A stretch of 51,184 nucleotides of DNA, from the NCBI GenBank assembly GCA_946628005.1, contig CAMOWA010000008.1, forward strand, positions 1 through 51,184, given 5' to 3'. Shown in pieces: positions 40,067-48,016 of the stretch. Below the pieces are notes generated by a model. The model was not told the DNA's origin. It ran no database searches and saw only the letters and a program-made list of their open reading frames with translations. The first letter of the stretch is position 1; each line of letters starts with the position of its first letter. The translations under genes were made by a program, and so were the position numbers. The stretch is from an uncultured Caryophanales bacterium. Its GTDB lineage: Bacteria > Bacillota_I > Bacilli_A > RF39 > UBA660.

Positions 40067-42345
40067 ATAATATAACATTAGAAACTCCTTTTTATTTTTA
40101 CATACTATTAGTTTTTTTACTTGCTTTTATAGTATTTATTATATATATAGAACCTAAAATAAATAAGCATAAGATTAGTAATAAAAATGAGCATGGTAGT
40201 AGTAAATTTGCAGATTTTAAAGAAATTTCAAAGACTTTTGATAAGGAAGATTTACATAATATAAATAATGCTGGATTCCCTGTATGGTTTGTTAAAAAGA
40301 ATAAGGAATTTCAATCAGTTTATTTTGATAATAAAAGCCCTCATCATTTATTGGTTGGTTCTACTGGTAGTGGTAAATCAGTAACTGTTGTTATACCAGA
40401 ATGTTTAATGTTTGCTACAGCTAAAGAAAAAAAATCAGTTATTGTAACAGATCCAAAAGGTGAAATTTTTAGAGCAACTAGCAAAGTATTCAAAGATAAT
40501 GGTTATGATGTTATAACTATTGATTTTAGAAACCCTAGACAATCTGTAAAAATAAATATTATGCAACCAATAATTGATGAATGGAAAAATCATTGCAGAA
40601 ATTATAATGATGCGATTTTCTATATTGCATATTTATTTAAAAGAACCAAAATTGATTTTGATAAGTATTTGGATGATAAGGATTATAATAATGAAAACTA
40701 TAAGACAATCAAACTTGAAAACCATATAATGAGTTTTATTGATGAAAATAGAATTAATATTAATAAAAGAATTAATTCAAGCAATTTCTTTAGAAGTTCT
40801 TTATTAAAACAAGAAAGAGGAGATAAGCCATTAAGAAGATTTTTGGATTCACTATCCTATAATCAAATAAGAGATAGAATTAAGAAATGTCTTAATCAAG
40901 CATCAATACATGAAGCTGAGGCAAATAGATTAACTATATCATTGGCAGATTTAATATTTGCAGAAAAAGAAACTAAAGATCCATTTTGGATTACTAGTAG
41001 CAAGAATTTGTTTATTGGAATTGTAGGAATATTTTTAGAGGACTTTAGAGATGGAAAAATTAAGGAAGGACAAATTAATATAGCAAGTGTGAAAAAATTC
41101 CAAAATTCATCATTAATAAAGTCAAATCAAACATATCTACAAAAGAATATTAATGATAGAAAATATGGTAGCTTATCAAAAGATTATTTAACATCAATTT
41201 TATCATCTGCTGAAAATACATATAAATCTGTTACTGCTGTATTCGGTTCTAAAACAAATATATTCGATGATTTAAATGTAGAAAATATTACAAGTGTAAG
41301 TGAATTTGAATTTACTCAATTAGGTAAGAAACCAACAGCACTTTTTATTATAGTACCAGATGAGGATAGGTCATATTTCCAACTTGTTACAATTATTATT
41401 GGTATATTATATAAAGACTTAGTAAAATTTGCTAATATGCCTGAAAATAAGGGAACTTTGCCAGTAAAAATTGAATGGATACTTGATGAGTTTGCTAATT
41501 GTCCACCTTTAGATTCTATAGAGGCGATTGTATCAGTAGCCCGTAGTAGAGGTATGCAATTTCAATTCTTTATTCAAAGTTTTTCTCAATTAGAGCAGGT
41601 TTATGGAAAAGAAACTTCATCTATAATACAAGATAACTGTAGTCTAACATATCTTAAAACAAATAGTTATGATTGTGCATTAGCGATAAGTAATAAACTA
41701 GGAAAAGCAACAATAGAAACAAATTCTATTAGTGCTAGTACAGATCCATTTAAGATTGGTGCTAATCAAACTGTATCTTTATTGGGTAGAGAATTACTAA
41801 CAGCAAATGAAATTATAAATCTGAAATATAAAACAATCATTTTTCCTACTGTATCTAATCCTATTTTTAGAGATACATATTTATATAGTGATTTATTTCC
41901 TATGTATAAAGATTTAAAGCCTATTCGTAGAAAAGAAAATCTATTAAAAAGACTAACTGATAATTATTATACAGTTGACTTAATGCGAAAAAATGAAGAA
42001 GATGAATTTAAAAGTAATAATGAATCTGAATTTACAAAGCTAAATGATAACTATGATCAAATGGTTACTAGCAAATCTAAGAAAAATATATATAACAGTA
42101 ATAATGTTTTAAAGATTGGACAATTATTATTAAATAAAATGCCTTTTTCAAAACAAATTTCATTTCATACAATGGTCAATAATAACGTATTTCAGTTAAA
42201 AGTTGATAAATTATTAAATGGTAATGAAAAAAGAAAAATAATTAATGAATTAGATGAAAATACGACTGTTGAAATTATTCTTAATATACCTAAAAAAGAA
42301 ACAATTATAAATATAAGAGAGAGTGAGAAAATATGCGAAAAATAG
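40063..42345 (+). CDS. VirD4/TraG-type coupling protein
   Basis: A 760-residue membrane ATPase that brings the relaxosome and protein substrates to the channel. One N-terminal membrane segment (residues about 9-30) precedes the motor domain with Walker A GSTGSGKSVTVVIPE at about 98-112 and Walker B IEWILDEFANCPPL at about 470-483, followed by SVARSRGMQFQFFIQSFSQLEQ. The last 130 residues are acidic and variable, where substrate-recognition tails often are. It overlaps its neighbours on both sides. All motifs are intact. Confidence 0.95.
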   Translation: MNNITLETPFYFYILLVFLLAFIVFIIYIEPKINKHKISNKNEHGSSKFADFKEISKTFDKEDLHNINNAGFPVWFVKKNKEFQSVYFDNKSPHHLLVGSTGSGKSVTVVIPECLMFATAKEKKSVIVTDPKGEIFRATSKVFKDNGYDVITIDFRNPRQSVKINIMQPIIDEWKNHCRNYNDAIFYIAYLFKRTKIDFDKYLDDKDYNNENYKTIKLENHIMSFIDENRININKRINSSNFFRSSLLKQERGDKPLRRFLDSLSYNQIRDRIKKCLNQASIHEAEANRLTISLADLIFAEKETKDPFWITSSKNLFIGIVGIFLEDFRDGKIKEGQINIASVKKFQNSSLIKSNQTYLQKNINDRKYGSLSKDYLTSILSSAENTYKSVTAVFGSKTNIFDDLNVENITSVSEFEFTQLGKKPTALFIIVPDEDRSYFQLVTIIIGILYKDLVKFANMPENKGTLPVKIEWILDEFANCPPLDSIEAIVSVARSRGMQFQFFIQSFSQLEQVYGKETSSIIQDNCSLTYLKTNSYDCALAISNKLGKATIETNSISASTDPFKIGANQTVSLLGRELLTANEIINLKYKTIIFPTVSNPIFRDTYLYSDLFPMYKDLKPIRRKENLLKRLTDNYYTVDLMRKNEEDEFKSNNESEFTKLNDNYDQMVTSKSKKNIYNSNNVLKIGQLLLNKMPFSKQISFHTMVNNNVFQLKVDKLLNGNEKRKIINELDENTTVEIILNIPKKETIINIRESEKICEK

Positions 42346-42944
42346 CAATGTTTTTAATTATTCTTGGTATAGCATCATTATGTTTTTATATCTCATATAG
42401 ATACATAAGTGAAAAGCAAAATATTGAAAGTATAGAAAAATATTTAGAAGAAACAAAAATTGTTGATATAGAATATCCTACAATTGAAGAACAACCAGTA
42501 GAAATAGAAGAGCCAAAAAAAGAAGAAAAACAAGTTGAACTTGATTATCAAGCGATACTTGAAATACCTTCTATTAATTTAAAACGAGGATTAGTTGAAT
42601 CTACAAAAGGTTTTAAATCAATTAATTATGCCATTAGTATAGATAATTCTAGTAATTATCCTAATACTAGTGGCAATTTTATTTTATATGCTCATTCTGG
42701 TAATGCTTCTTATTCTTATTTCAGAAATCTTGGAAATGTAAATATAAATGACGATATATATGTTTATTATCAAGAAATAAAGTATTTTTATAAAGTTTAT
42801 AAAATTTATGAAATAGATAAGACTGGTACTATGGATATTATTAGACCAGCAGATGAAAAAATAATAACACTACTTACTTGTAAAAATGGTACTGAAAAAC
42901 AAATTGTAGTTCTTGGAAAACAAATAGATAGTGAAAGGTATTAG
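42333..42944 (+). CDS. Sortase, probably for the element's adhesin
   Basis: A 203-residue protein with an N-terminal membrane anchor (residues about 5-22), an acidic linker (EEQPVEIEEPKKEEKQVE) and a sortase domain: IPSINLKRGLVEST, LYAHSGN with the catalytic His, and ITLLTCKNG with the catalytic Cys. The arginine expected about eight residues after the Cys loop appears as Gln in TEKQIVVLGK. Sortases join wall-sorted proteins to peptidoglycan; the VPNTL adhesin at 18267 is the only obvious substrate in the window. The gene overlaps the coupling-protein gene by 13 bases. Confidence 0.82.
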   Translation: MRKIAMFLIILGIASLCFYISYRYISEKQNIESIEKYLEETKIVDIEYPTIEEQPVEIEEPKKEEKQVELDYQAILEIPSINLKRGLVESTKGFKSINYAISIDNSSNYPNTSGNFILYAHSGNASYSYFRNLGNVNINDDIYVYYQEIKYFYKVYKIYEIDKTGTMDIIRPADEKIITLLTCKNGTEKQIVVLGKQIDSERY

Positions 42945-42956
42945 GAGGTTAGATAA

Positions 42957-43547
42957 ATGATAAAAGCTGATGTAGAAAGAATGACACATTATTACTATGG
43001 AACAGCAAAAGTTAAAACTAAATCATTTGAAGATTTTCAAAATATAGAAAAACAAAATAATATAAGAGATATTTACGAAATATTTGAAGACGGTTTTGTC
43101 GGTAAATGGTATTATGTAATACAAAAAGTAGGCTCTAGTTTTGCGATGGACTATGGATTAAATAATGTATCACTAGGTATTGAAATGGAACAATATATGA
43201 AAAAATATAGTGGAAAAAAAATAAATGCAGAAGAATTGAAATTGTATCAAAAAGGTATATATCCAGTCGTTCATAAAGTAGATGAGAATTATTTTTATAA
43301 TAATTATAATAGAAAAGAAAAAATAAATGAAAGTGGATATAACTTTTTATATGTAGAAACATCAGAAGGTTATATTGCTAATGGATATTACAATAATATG
43401 TTTTTATATGAAAAGTTTGAAACAGAAGAAGATGCAATAATCAGTTTACTAAATTTTTATAATTCTAATAAAAATATTCCAAAAGAAACAGCATATAGAT
43501 ATATTCTTGATGAAAGAAGAGAAAAAGATTTTGAAATGATTTTTTAG
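42957..43547 (+). CDS. Hypothetical ICE protein
   Basis: A 196-residue soluble protein behind AGGAGG. It has alternating beta and helix segments (KWYYVIQKVGSSFAMDYG, NFLYVETSEGYIANGYY) with a C-terminal acidic helix. No signal peptide, membrane segment or known family. It lies between the sortase and the excisionase-like gene, in the same direction and close to both, so it may be expressed with the late transfer genes. Confidence 0.5.
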   Translation: MIKADVERMTHYYYGTAKVKTKSFEDFQNIEKQNNIRDIYEIFEDGFVGKWYYVIQKVGSSFAMDYGLNNVSLGIEMEQYMKKYSGKKINAEELKLYQKGIYPVVHKVDENYFYNNYNRKEKINESGYNFLYVETSEGYIANGYYNNMFLYEKFETEEDAIISLLNFYNSNKNIPKETAYRYILDERREKDFEMIF

Positions 43548-43562
43548 AGAGGAGGAAATATA

Positions 43563-43874
43563 TTGGAAACTAATAATGAAATTATTGAAGAATTAAAAAA
43601 GACAACAATAGAAGAAATATTAAATATATTGATCAATAATTTAAATACAAAACAAGTAGATAATAATAATACTCAAAAGAATATATTATCAATAAATGAA
43701 ATTGTAAAAGAATACCCTATGTTTTCAAGGTATAGTTTAGAAAAAGCAATAAATGAAAAAGATTTGCCATTTATAAAATTGGGTAATAAGAAATTCTTTG
43801 AAAGAGAAACTATAGAAAAATGGCTTAATGAAAATAATACAACAGCAGGTAAAAAGAGAAAATTTGATTTGTGA
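43563..43874 (+). CDS. xis: Excisionase-like winged-HTH protein
   Basis: A 103-residue protein from TTG 43563 with AGAGGAGG upstream. The C-terminal half (SINEIVKEYPMFSRYSLEKAINEKDL, then PFIKLGNKKFFERETIEKWL) is the MerR/Xis-type winged helix found in excisionases of Tn916-like and other Gram-positive elements. The N-terminal 40 residues are an acidic helix. It lies four bases before the integrase gene, the normal xis-int order, and should bend the arm sites to favour excision. Confidence 0.78.
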   Translation: METNNEIIEELKKTTIEEILNILINNLNTKQVDNNNTQKNILSINEIVKEYPMFSRYSLEKAINEKDLPFIKLGNKKFFERETIEKWLNENNTTAGKKRKFDL

Positions 43875-43878
43875 TTAA

Positions 43879-45660
43879 ATGAACGAAGAAAAATATATAT
43901 ATAAACTAGGAGAAGATAAATATAGGGTTAGAATAATTAGAACAGCATCTAAAGAAACATCAGCCGTGAATTTTACAACAACGGTTAATGGTTCTTTAGA
44001 AGATGCTATTAAGTTAAGAAATAAAAAATTAAAAGAATTTGGAATATCTTTAAATAAAGAACAAACAGACTTGGAATTTGAATATAAAAAATCAAAACCA
44101 AAAACCAAGGCTAGAAAGAAAAAAACTGCTAATGAAAATAAAGAACTAAAGAGAGTAGATAAATATATTTATGAATTAGGAACAAACAAATATCGTATAT
44201 TAATTAAAAAAGGAAGTAAGAAAGAAAAAAACAGTTTCTATTTTTCAGAAAATATAGATGGTTCATTGGCAGAGGCTAGGAGAATACGAGATAAAAAATT
44301 AGCTGAAGCAAAATTGGGAAAAGGTGGAAGTAATAAAGGTACAATAAAGTTCCATGAATTTTGTAAAATATATTTCAATGAATATTGTAGAAAAGAATTA
44401 AGCCCAGCAACATGTTTTAGAAATAAAGCAATGATAAGGAATTATCTTTTACCAACATTAAGTGATTATTCTTTGAATAAGATTGATGTTTTAACAGTCC
44501 AAAAATTATTCAATGAATTAAAAGTTAGAAATAAGAAAAATCAAAAAGGTGAAACGACGGATCAATTCTTATCACCAACAACAGTAAATGGTATATATAG
44601 AATGTTAAGAGCAATTTTGAATAAAGCTGTTTTATGGGATTATATTGAAAAAAATCCTGTATTGAAAATAAAAACACCAGAAGTATCAAAAGAAGAAAAA
44701 AAATCATATAATAAAGAAGAATTAAATGATATACTAGAATTGCTAAAAACAGCAGATGTAGAAACAAGATGTATTGCTACTATTGATATTTGTACAGGAT
44801 TAAGAAGAGGAGAAATAGTTGGATTACACTTAGACGATATAGATTATAAAAATGGAATAATACATGTTAAAAGAGATGCTATTTGGGACGATTTTCAGAA
44901 AATGGTTATTGAAAAAGAACCTAAAACCAAAAAAAGTGTTAGGTCAGTACCAGTACCACAATTTTGTCTTGATACAATATCTGAATATTTAAATTATAGA
45001 GAAAGAAAAATTGAAGCAATAAAAACAAAATATGGAAATAAAATAAAAATACCTAATAATATATTTGTAAGTATTGCTGGTAAAATAATGAATCCCTCAA
45101 CAGCATATAGAAAATGGGTTGATTTTAGGAAAAAATACCCACTAAAAAATGTTTCACTCCATGGATTAAGACACAGTTATTGTAGTATGCAAATGAATGA
45201 GAATGATGATTTATCTCCATCTGATGTTGCAGAATTAATGGGACATACTCAATTAAATACAACATATAAATACACACATTCAAATAAAGATCATTCTAAA
45301 GAGGCAATTTCAGTATGGAAAACCTCAAAAGATGAAAATTATAATGTGTTTGATTTTGGACAAATTGTTTCAATATGTACAGGAAGAAAATATTCATCAT
45401 CTAAAAAGATAAATGATATATTAGATTTTATTGTGCCAGATAGTAGTATTTCAACAAGTGAGAAGGTTAAGATAGCAAAAAATCAAATATTATTACAATA
45501 TCCTGAATTAAAATATTTGAAAGATGACGGATTAAATGTTAATAATGTTTGGGATTGGTTATATGATAATATTGAAATATATGGTAATAGATTTGAAGTG
45601 GAAAAAGTTAGTGTAGAAGAAAAAGAAAATAATGTTTTTATTGGATTAGATGACTTATAA
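43879..45660 (+). CDS. int: Tyrosine integrase with duplicated arm-binding domain
   Basis: A 593-residue integrase, longer than the usual 380-420. Two related N-terminal units occur, residues about 3-57 (YIYKLGEDKYRVRI, GSLEDAIKLRNKKL) and about 95-150 (YIYELGTNKYRILI, GSLAEARRIRDKKL), each like an arm-type DNA-binding domain. A SAM-like core-binding domain (about 155-245) and the catalytic domain follow: Arg in CTGLRRGE (about 309), LHGLRHSY (about 429-435), MGHTQL His456 and YKYTH Tyr465. A 128-residue C-terminal extension is unusual. It recombines the 14-bp core in tRNA-Arg. All catalytic residues are present. Confidence 0.92.
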   Translation: MNEEKYIYKLGEDKYRVRIIRTASKETSAVNFTTTVNGSLEDAIKLRNKKLKEFGISLNKEQTDLEFEYKKSKPKTKARKKKTANENKELKRVDKYIYELGTNKYRILIKKGSKKEKNSFYFSENIDGSLAEARRIRDKKLAEAKLGKGGSNKGTIKFHEFCKIYFNEYCRKELSPATCFRNKAMIRNYLLPTLSDYSLNKIDVLTVQKLFNELKVRNKKNQKGETTDQFLSPTTVNGIYRMLRAILNKAVLWDYIEKNPVLKIKTPEVSKEEKKSYNKEELNDILELLKTADVETRCIATIDICTGLRRGEIVGLHLDDIDYKNGIIHVKRDAIWDDFQKMVIEKEPKTKKSVRSVPVPQFCLDTISEYLNYRERKIEAIKTKYGNKIKIPNNIFVSIAGKIMNPSTAYRKWVDFRKKYPLKNVSLHGLRHSYCSMQMNENDDLSPSDVAELMGHTQLNTTYKYTHSNKDHSKEAISVWKTSKDENYNVFDFGQIVSICTGRKYSSSKKINDILDFIVPDSSISTSEKVKIAKNQILLQYPELKYLKDDGLNVNNVWDWLYDNIEIYGNRFEVEKVSVEEKENNVFIGLDDL

Positions 45661-45662
45661 AA

Positions 45663-45702
45663 TGGACTTGTAATAATTGTTTTACAGGTCCATCTTTTTT
45701 TG
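45663..45702 (+). terminator. Terminator after int
   Basis: TGGACTTGTAA pairs with TTACAGGTCCA (one G-T pair) and is followed by a T tract. Confidence 0.88.
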
Positions 45703-45724
45703 TTGAAAATAAAAACACTATCAA

Positions 45725-45753
45725 TAACAAAATAAACAAAATTATGGTATAAT
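45725..45753 (+). promoter_or_regulatory. Promoter of the right-end cargo genes
   Basis: TAACAA, a 17-base spacer and a perfect TATAAT at 45748-45753, 25 bases before the ATG of the phosphatase gene. Confidence 0.55.
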
Positions 45754-45778
45754 GGAAACAAAATTATTGGAGGTTGCT

Positions 45779-46366
45779 ATGATATATTTAATAAGACATG
45801 GACAGACAGATTGGAATTTAGAAAAAAAGACACAAGGTCATACTGATATTTCATTAAATCAAAATGGAATAGAACAAGCAAAACAAATTTCTAAGATTAT
45901 TGGTAATTATAAAATAGACAAAATTTATTCATCTGATTTATCACGAGCAAAAGAAACAGCAGAAATAATAAATGAGAATTTTGGATTAGATATTATTTTA
46001 GATAAAAGATTAAGAGAAATAAATTATGGAGATTTAGAGGGTATTCCTAGACCTACATTATCACAAGATGTATGGGATACTTTTAATAATAATCCTGAAA
46101 AATTAAATGCAGAACCTATAGTAAATGTATTTGATAGAATTAAAAGTTTTTTTAATGAGTTAGACTATAATGAAAATATAATTATTGTAACTCATGGTGG
46201 GGCTTTGAGGACAATAATGTATTATATTAATAATAGTGATAATTTTGATAAGAAAATATATGATGAAAAATATCGTGATACTAAAATCAATAATGGTGCT
46301 TTTTTTGAATGTGATTTATTGAATAAATCAATAAAAGAAATTAATTTTAAAGAATTAGAAATGTAA
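45779..46366 (+). CDS. Histidine phosphatase (phosphoglycerate mutase-like)
   Basis: A 195-residue cytoplasmic protein of the histidine phosphatase superfamily; ATG 45779 follows TTGGAGG, and the in-frame ATG 27 bases upstream overlaps the promoter. MIYLIRHGQTDWN carries the phosphorylated His, SDLSRAKETAEII the second Arg, LREINYGDLEG the acidic residue, and IIIVTHGGALR the second His. Family members dephosphorylate small metabolites; this substrate is unknown. It starts a cargo unit beyond the integrase and ends in LEM. Confidence 0.85.
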   Translation: MIYLIRHGQTDWNLEKKTQGHTDISLNQNGIEQAKQISKIIGNYKIDKIYSSDLSRAKETAEIINENFGLDIILDKRLREINYGDLEGIPRPTLSQDVWDTFNNNPEKLNAEPIVNVFDRIKSFFNELDYNENIIIVTHGGALRTIMYYINNSDNFDKKIYDEKYRDTKINNGAFFECDLLNKSIKEINFKELEM

Positions 46367-46446
46367 TTAATGAATGTAGATGGAAATAGCATGTAGTAAT
46401 TTAATATATAAAATATTTTAACATAAATAATAAGGAGAAAAATGAT

Positions 46447-46983
46447 ATGATTATATGGATTAATGGCAGTTTTGGTGTTGGGAAAACTTCAACAGCAGAA
46501 TTATTGAAAAATGAACTTGATAATTCCATTATTTATGATCCAGAAGAAATTGGTGAATTTTTATCAAATATGTTTAATCATGAAAAAGATGATTTTCAAG
46601 ATTATGAATTATGGAGAACACTTAATTCTGATATTTTAAAATATATGTGTTCAATATATGAAATAGTAATTGTTCCTATGACGATAACTAATAATAAATA
46701 TTATGATGAAATTGTTAATGAATTAGAAGCATCTGGTATTAAAATTAATCATTTTATTTTATGTGCCTCCAAAGAAAATATAATTAATAGATTGAATTCT
46801 AGAGGAAATAGTACTGAATGGGCTTATAATCAAGTGGATAAATGTATTAATATATTTGAAAGTAATATATTTAGATGTAAAAAAATAAATACTGATAATA
46901 TGAATGTAAATGATGTTGTTAGGACTATAACTGATTCAATTCAATTATTGTATGAAAAGAGGTCAAAAAATGCCACTTTTTAA
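46447..46983 (+). CDS. TmrB-like ATP-binding protein
   Basis: A 178-residue P-loop protein (WINGSFGVGKTSTAEL at residues 4-19) resembling TmrB of Bacillus, which confers tunicamycin resistance. Shared family features are YDPEEIGEFL, DDFQDYELWRTLN, IVIVPMTI and HFILCASKENIINRL. TmrB binds ATP and tunicamycin. AAGGAG lies upstream. It overlaps the HEPN-like gene by 14 bases, so the two are probably made together, which raises the alternative that this is a small-molecule kinase or an antitoxin-like partner. Confidence 0.75.
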   Translation: MIIWINGSFGVGKTSTAELLKNELDNSIIYDPEEIGEFLSNMFNHEKDDFQDYELWRTLNSDILKYMCSIYEIVIVPMTITNNKYYDEIVNELEASGIKINHFILCASKENIINRLNSRGNSTEWAYNQVDKCINIFESNIFRCKKINTDNMNVNDVVRTITDSIQLLYEKRSKNATF

Positions 46984-47632
46984 GGTATCTGAAAGTCGTT
47001 TGAAGTACGATGATATTTTGGAATTAGATTCTTGTTTTTCTGTATGTCACATAAATTATGGGAATTCTCCCGTATTTAATAAAATAGATGGAAAAACTAT
47101 TGCAACAAAATCGAGAAAAAATAGTCTGTCATATATTGAAAAGGTTAATGATGTAATTGGTAATCTGTATGAATTTGATGGAACAGAGAAAAATTATAAG
47201 AACAGTGATAGAATATCACTATGGAAGGCATATTGGTTTGAATATATAAATGCTTTTGATAATCTTATTGTATCATTACCAAAATCAATAGTAACAGTTT
47301 ATATAGGCAGACATGCAATAGAAATCGGTTTAAAATATTTATTATTAAAGAACACAGGACAAGTGGTAAAAGAACATGATTTAGGAAAGTTATCTGAATT
47401 GCTATATTCAAAATATAATATTAAAGATAGTTATATGAAAGATGTTGATAAATTCTGTGAATTATATTGTAAATACATTGAAGGTGAAAATGTAGAATAT
47501 TTTAGGTATCCTGAATATAAGAATAATAGTTTTTTTGCAGGAAATAGTTTAGATATAAATTGGATTGCATATAATTTTATGTTAGTAATTTTAAAACTAA
47601 TACATTTTGCAGGATTAGATGATGAAATATAA
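46970..47632 (+). CDS. HEPN-like protein coupled to the TmrB-like gene
   Basis: A 220-residue protein from ATG 46970, seven bases after AAGAGG. Residues about 105-175 look like a HEPN helical domain: VTVYIGRHAIEIGLKYLLLKNTGQ, then KEHDLGKLSELLYSKY. The first 90 residues are a beta-rich region (FSVCHINYGN) that I do not recognise. HEPN proteins in mobile elements are often RNase toxins or defence effectors, although the catalytic R-x4-6-H motif is not obvious here (the core shows RH directly). Last gene of the element; a terminator follows. Confidence 0.6.
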   Translation: MPLFKVSESRLKYDDILELDSCFSVCHINYGNSPVFNKIDGKTIATKSRKNSLSYIEKVNDVIGNLYEFDGTEKNYKNSDRISLWKAYWFEYINAFDNLIVSLPKSIVTVYIGRHAIEIGLKYLLLKNTGQVVKEHDLGKLSELLYSKYNIKDSYMKDVDKFCELYCKYIEGENVEYFRYPEYKNNSFFAGNSLDINWIAYNFMLVILKLIHFAGLDDEI

Positions 47633-47645
47633 TTATTATAAATTT

Positions 47646-47676
47646 AGACGGATTAGTACAAAATCTGTCTTTTTTA
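47646..47676 (+). terminator. Terminator at the end of the cargo unit
   Basis: AGACGGATT pairs with AATCTGTCT (one G-T pair), merging into a T tract. A promoter-like GATATAAT follows at 47678-47685 and points to attR. Confidence 0.85.
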
Positions 47677-47737
47677 TGATATAATCAATACATAGGTTGT
47701 TCCTGATGTGTTTTTAAAAATTTTAAAAAATACAAAA

Positions 47738-47790
47738 AGCTTGGGAAAGAAAAAAATTTTAAAAGTGGCGAAAAAGTGGCGAAATTTTTT
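47738..47790 (+). repeat. Right-end arm-type repeat
   Basis: AGCTTGGGA followed by two direct copies of AAAAGTGGCGAAA (47761-47773 and 47772-47784, sharing bases). AAAAGTGGCGAAAAAGTGGC is identical to 3588-3607 at the left end. With the left-end copies this marks the sites likely bound by the integrase arm domains. The rest of the gene-free stretch 47677-47909 is A/T-rich with only a promoter-like box. Confidence 0.65.
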
Positions 47791-47909
47791 AAAAAATACA
47801 AAAAGTTTTTAAAAAAACCGTAAAATTATTTAAAAAAAATAGAGTTTATTTTGAGAATTTTAAACCATTTTTAACTTATTTTAAAAAGAATTATCAATAT
47901 AAAGTAATT

Positions 47910-47923
47910 CTCCTAAGCGATAG
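47910..47923 (+). repeat. attR core, 14-bp direct repeat
   Basis: CTCCTAAGCGATAG, identical to 3330-3343. To its right the sequence continues into the tRNA-Arg variable loop and T-arm; to its left is element DNA. Confidence 0.9.
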
Positions 47924-47954
47924 GTCGGGGGTTCGATTCCCTTCGGGAACGCCA
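47910..47954 (+). pseudogene. tRNA-Arg(CCT), 3' half, split by the element
   Basis: After the att core come the variable loop, a T-arm (GGGGG-TTCGATT-CCCTT), the acceptor strand CGGGAAC, G and an encoded CCA. CGGGAAC pairs with GTTCTCG of the 5' half at 3298. No D-arm or 5' acceptor strand precedes it: the 200 bases to the left are element sequence. It is the displaced end of the chromosomal gene and is followed by that gene's original terminator. Confidence 0.9.
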
Positions 47955-47964
47955 GATGAATAAC

Positions 47965-47989
47965 AAAGTAAGCTAACAACTTACTTTTT
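47965..47989 (+). terminator. Original terminator of the chromosomal tRNA-Arg
   Basis: AAGTAAG/CTTACTT stem with a seven-base loop and T tract just after the tRNA 3' half. Confidence 0.85.
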
Positions 47990-48016
47990 AAATACTTATA
48001 GAGAAAGGAAAAAATA

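Larger units (their letters stand above)
3344..47923 (+). mobile_element. Integrative and conjugative element in tRNA-Arg(CCT)
   Basis: The element is bounded by the 14-bp direct repeats and encodes what a self-transmissible ICE needs: a tyrosine integrase and excisionase-like protein at the right end, a MobL-type relaxase with two ribbon-helix-helix proteins behind an oriT-like region, a VirD4/TraG coupling protein, VirB4, PrgI, VirB6-like and VirB2-like proteins, and an M23 hydrolase. It also carries SSB, a primase-like protein, a surface adhesin with its own sortase, and cargo (Rhs toxin with holin and endolysin, YaaC-like, HEPN-like, TmrB-like). Codon use differs from the flanking genes. 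All major genes look intact. Whether it still excises cannot be seen from sequence. Confidence 0.93.
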
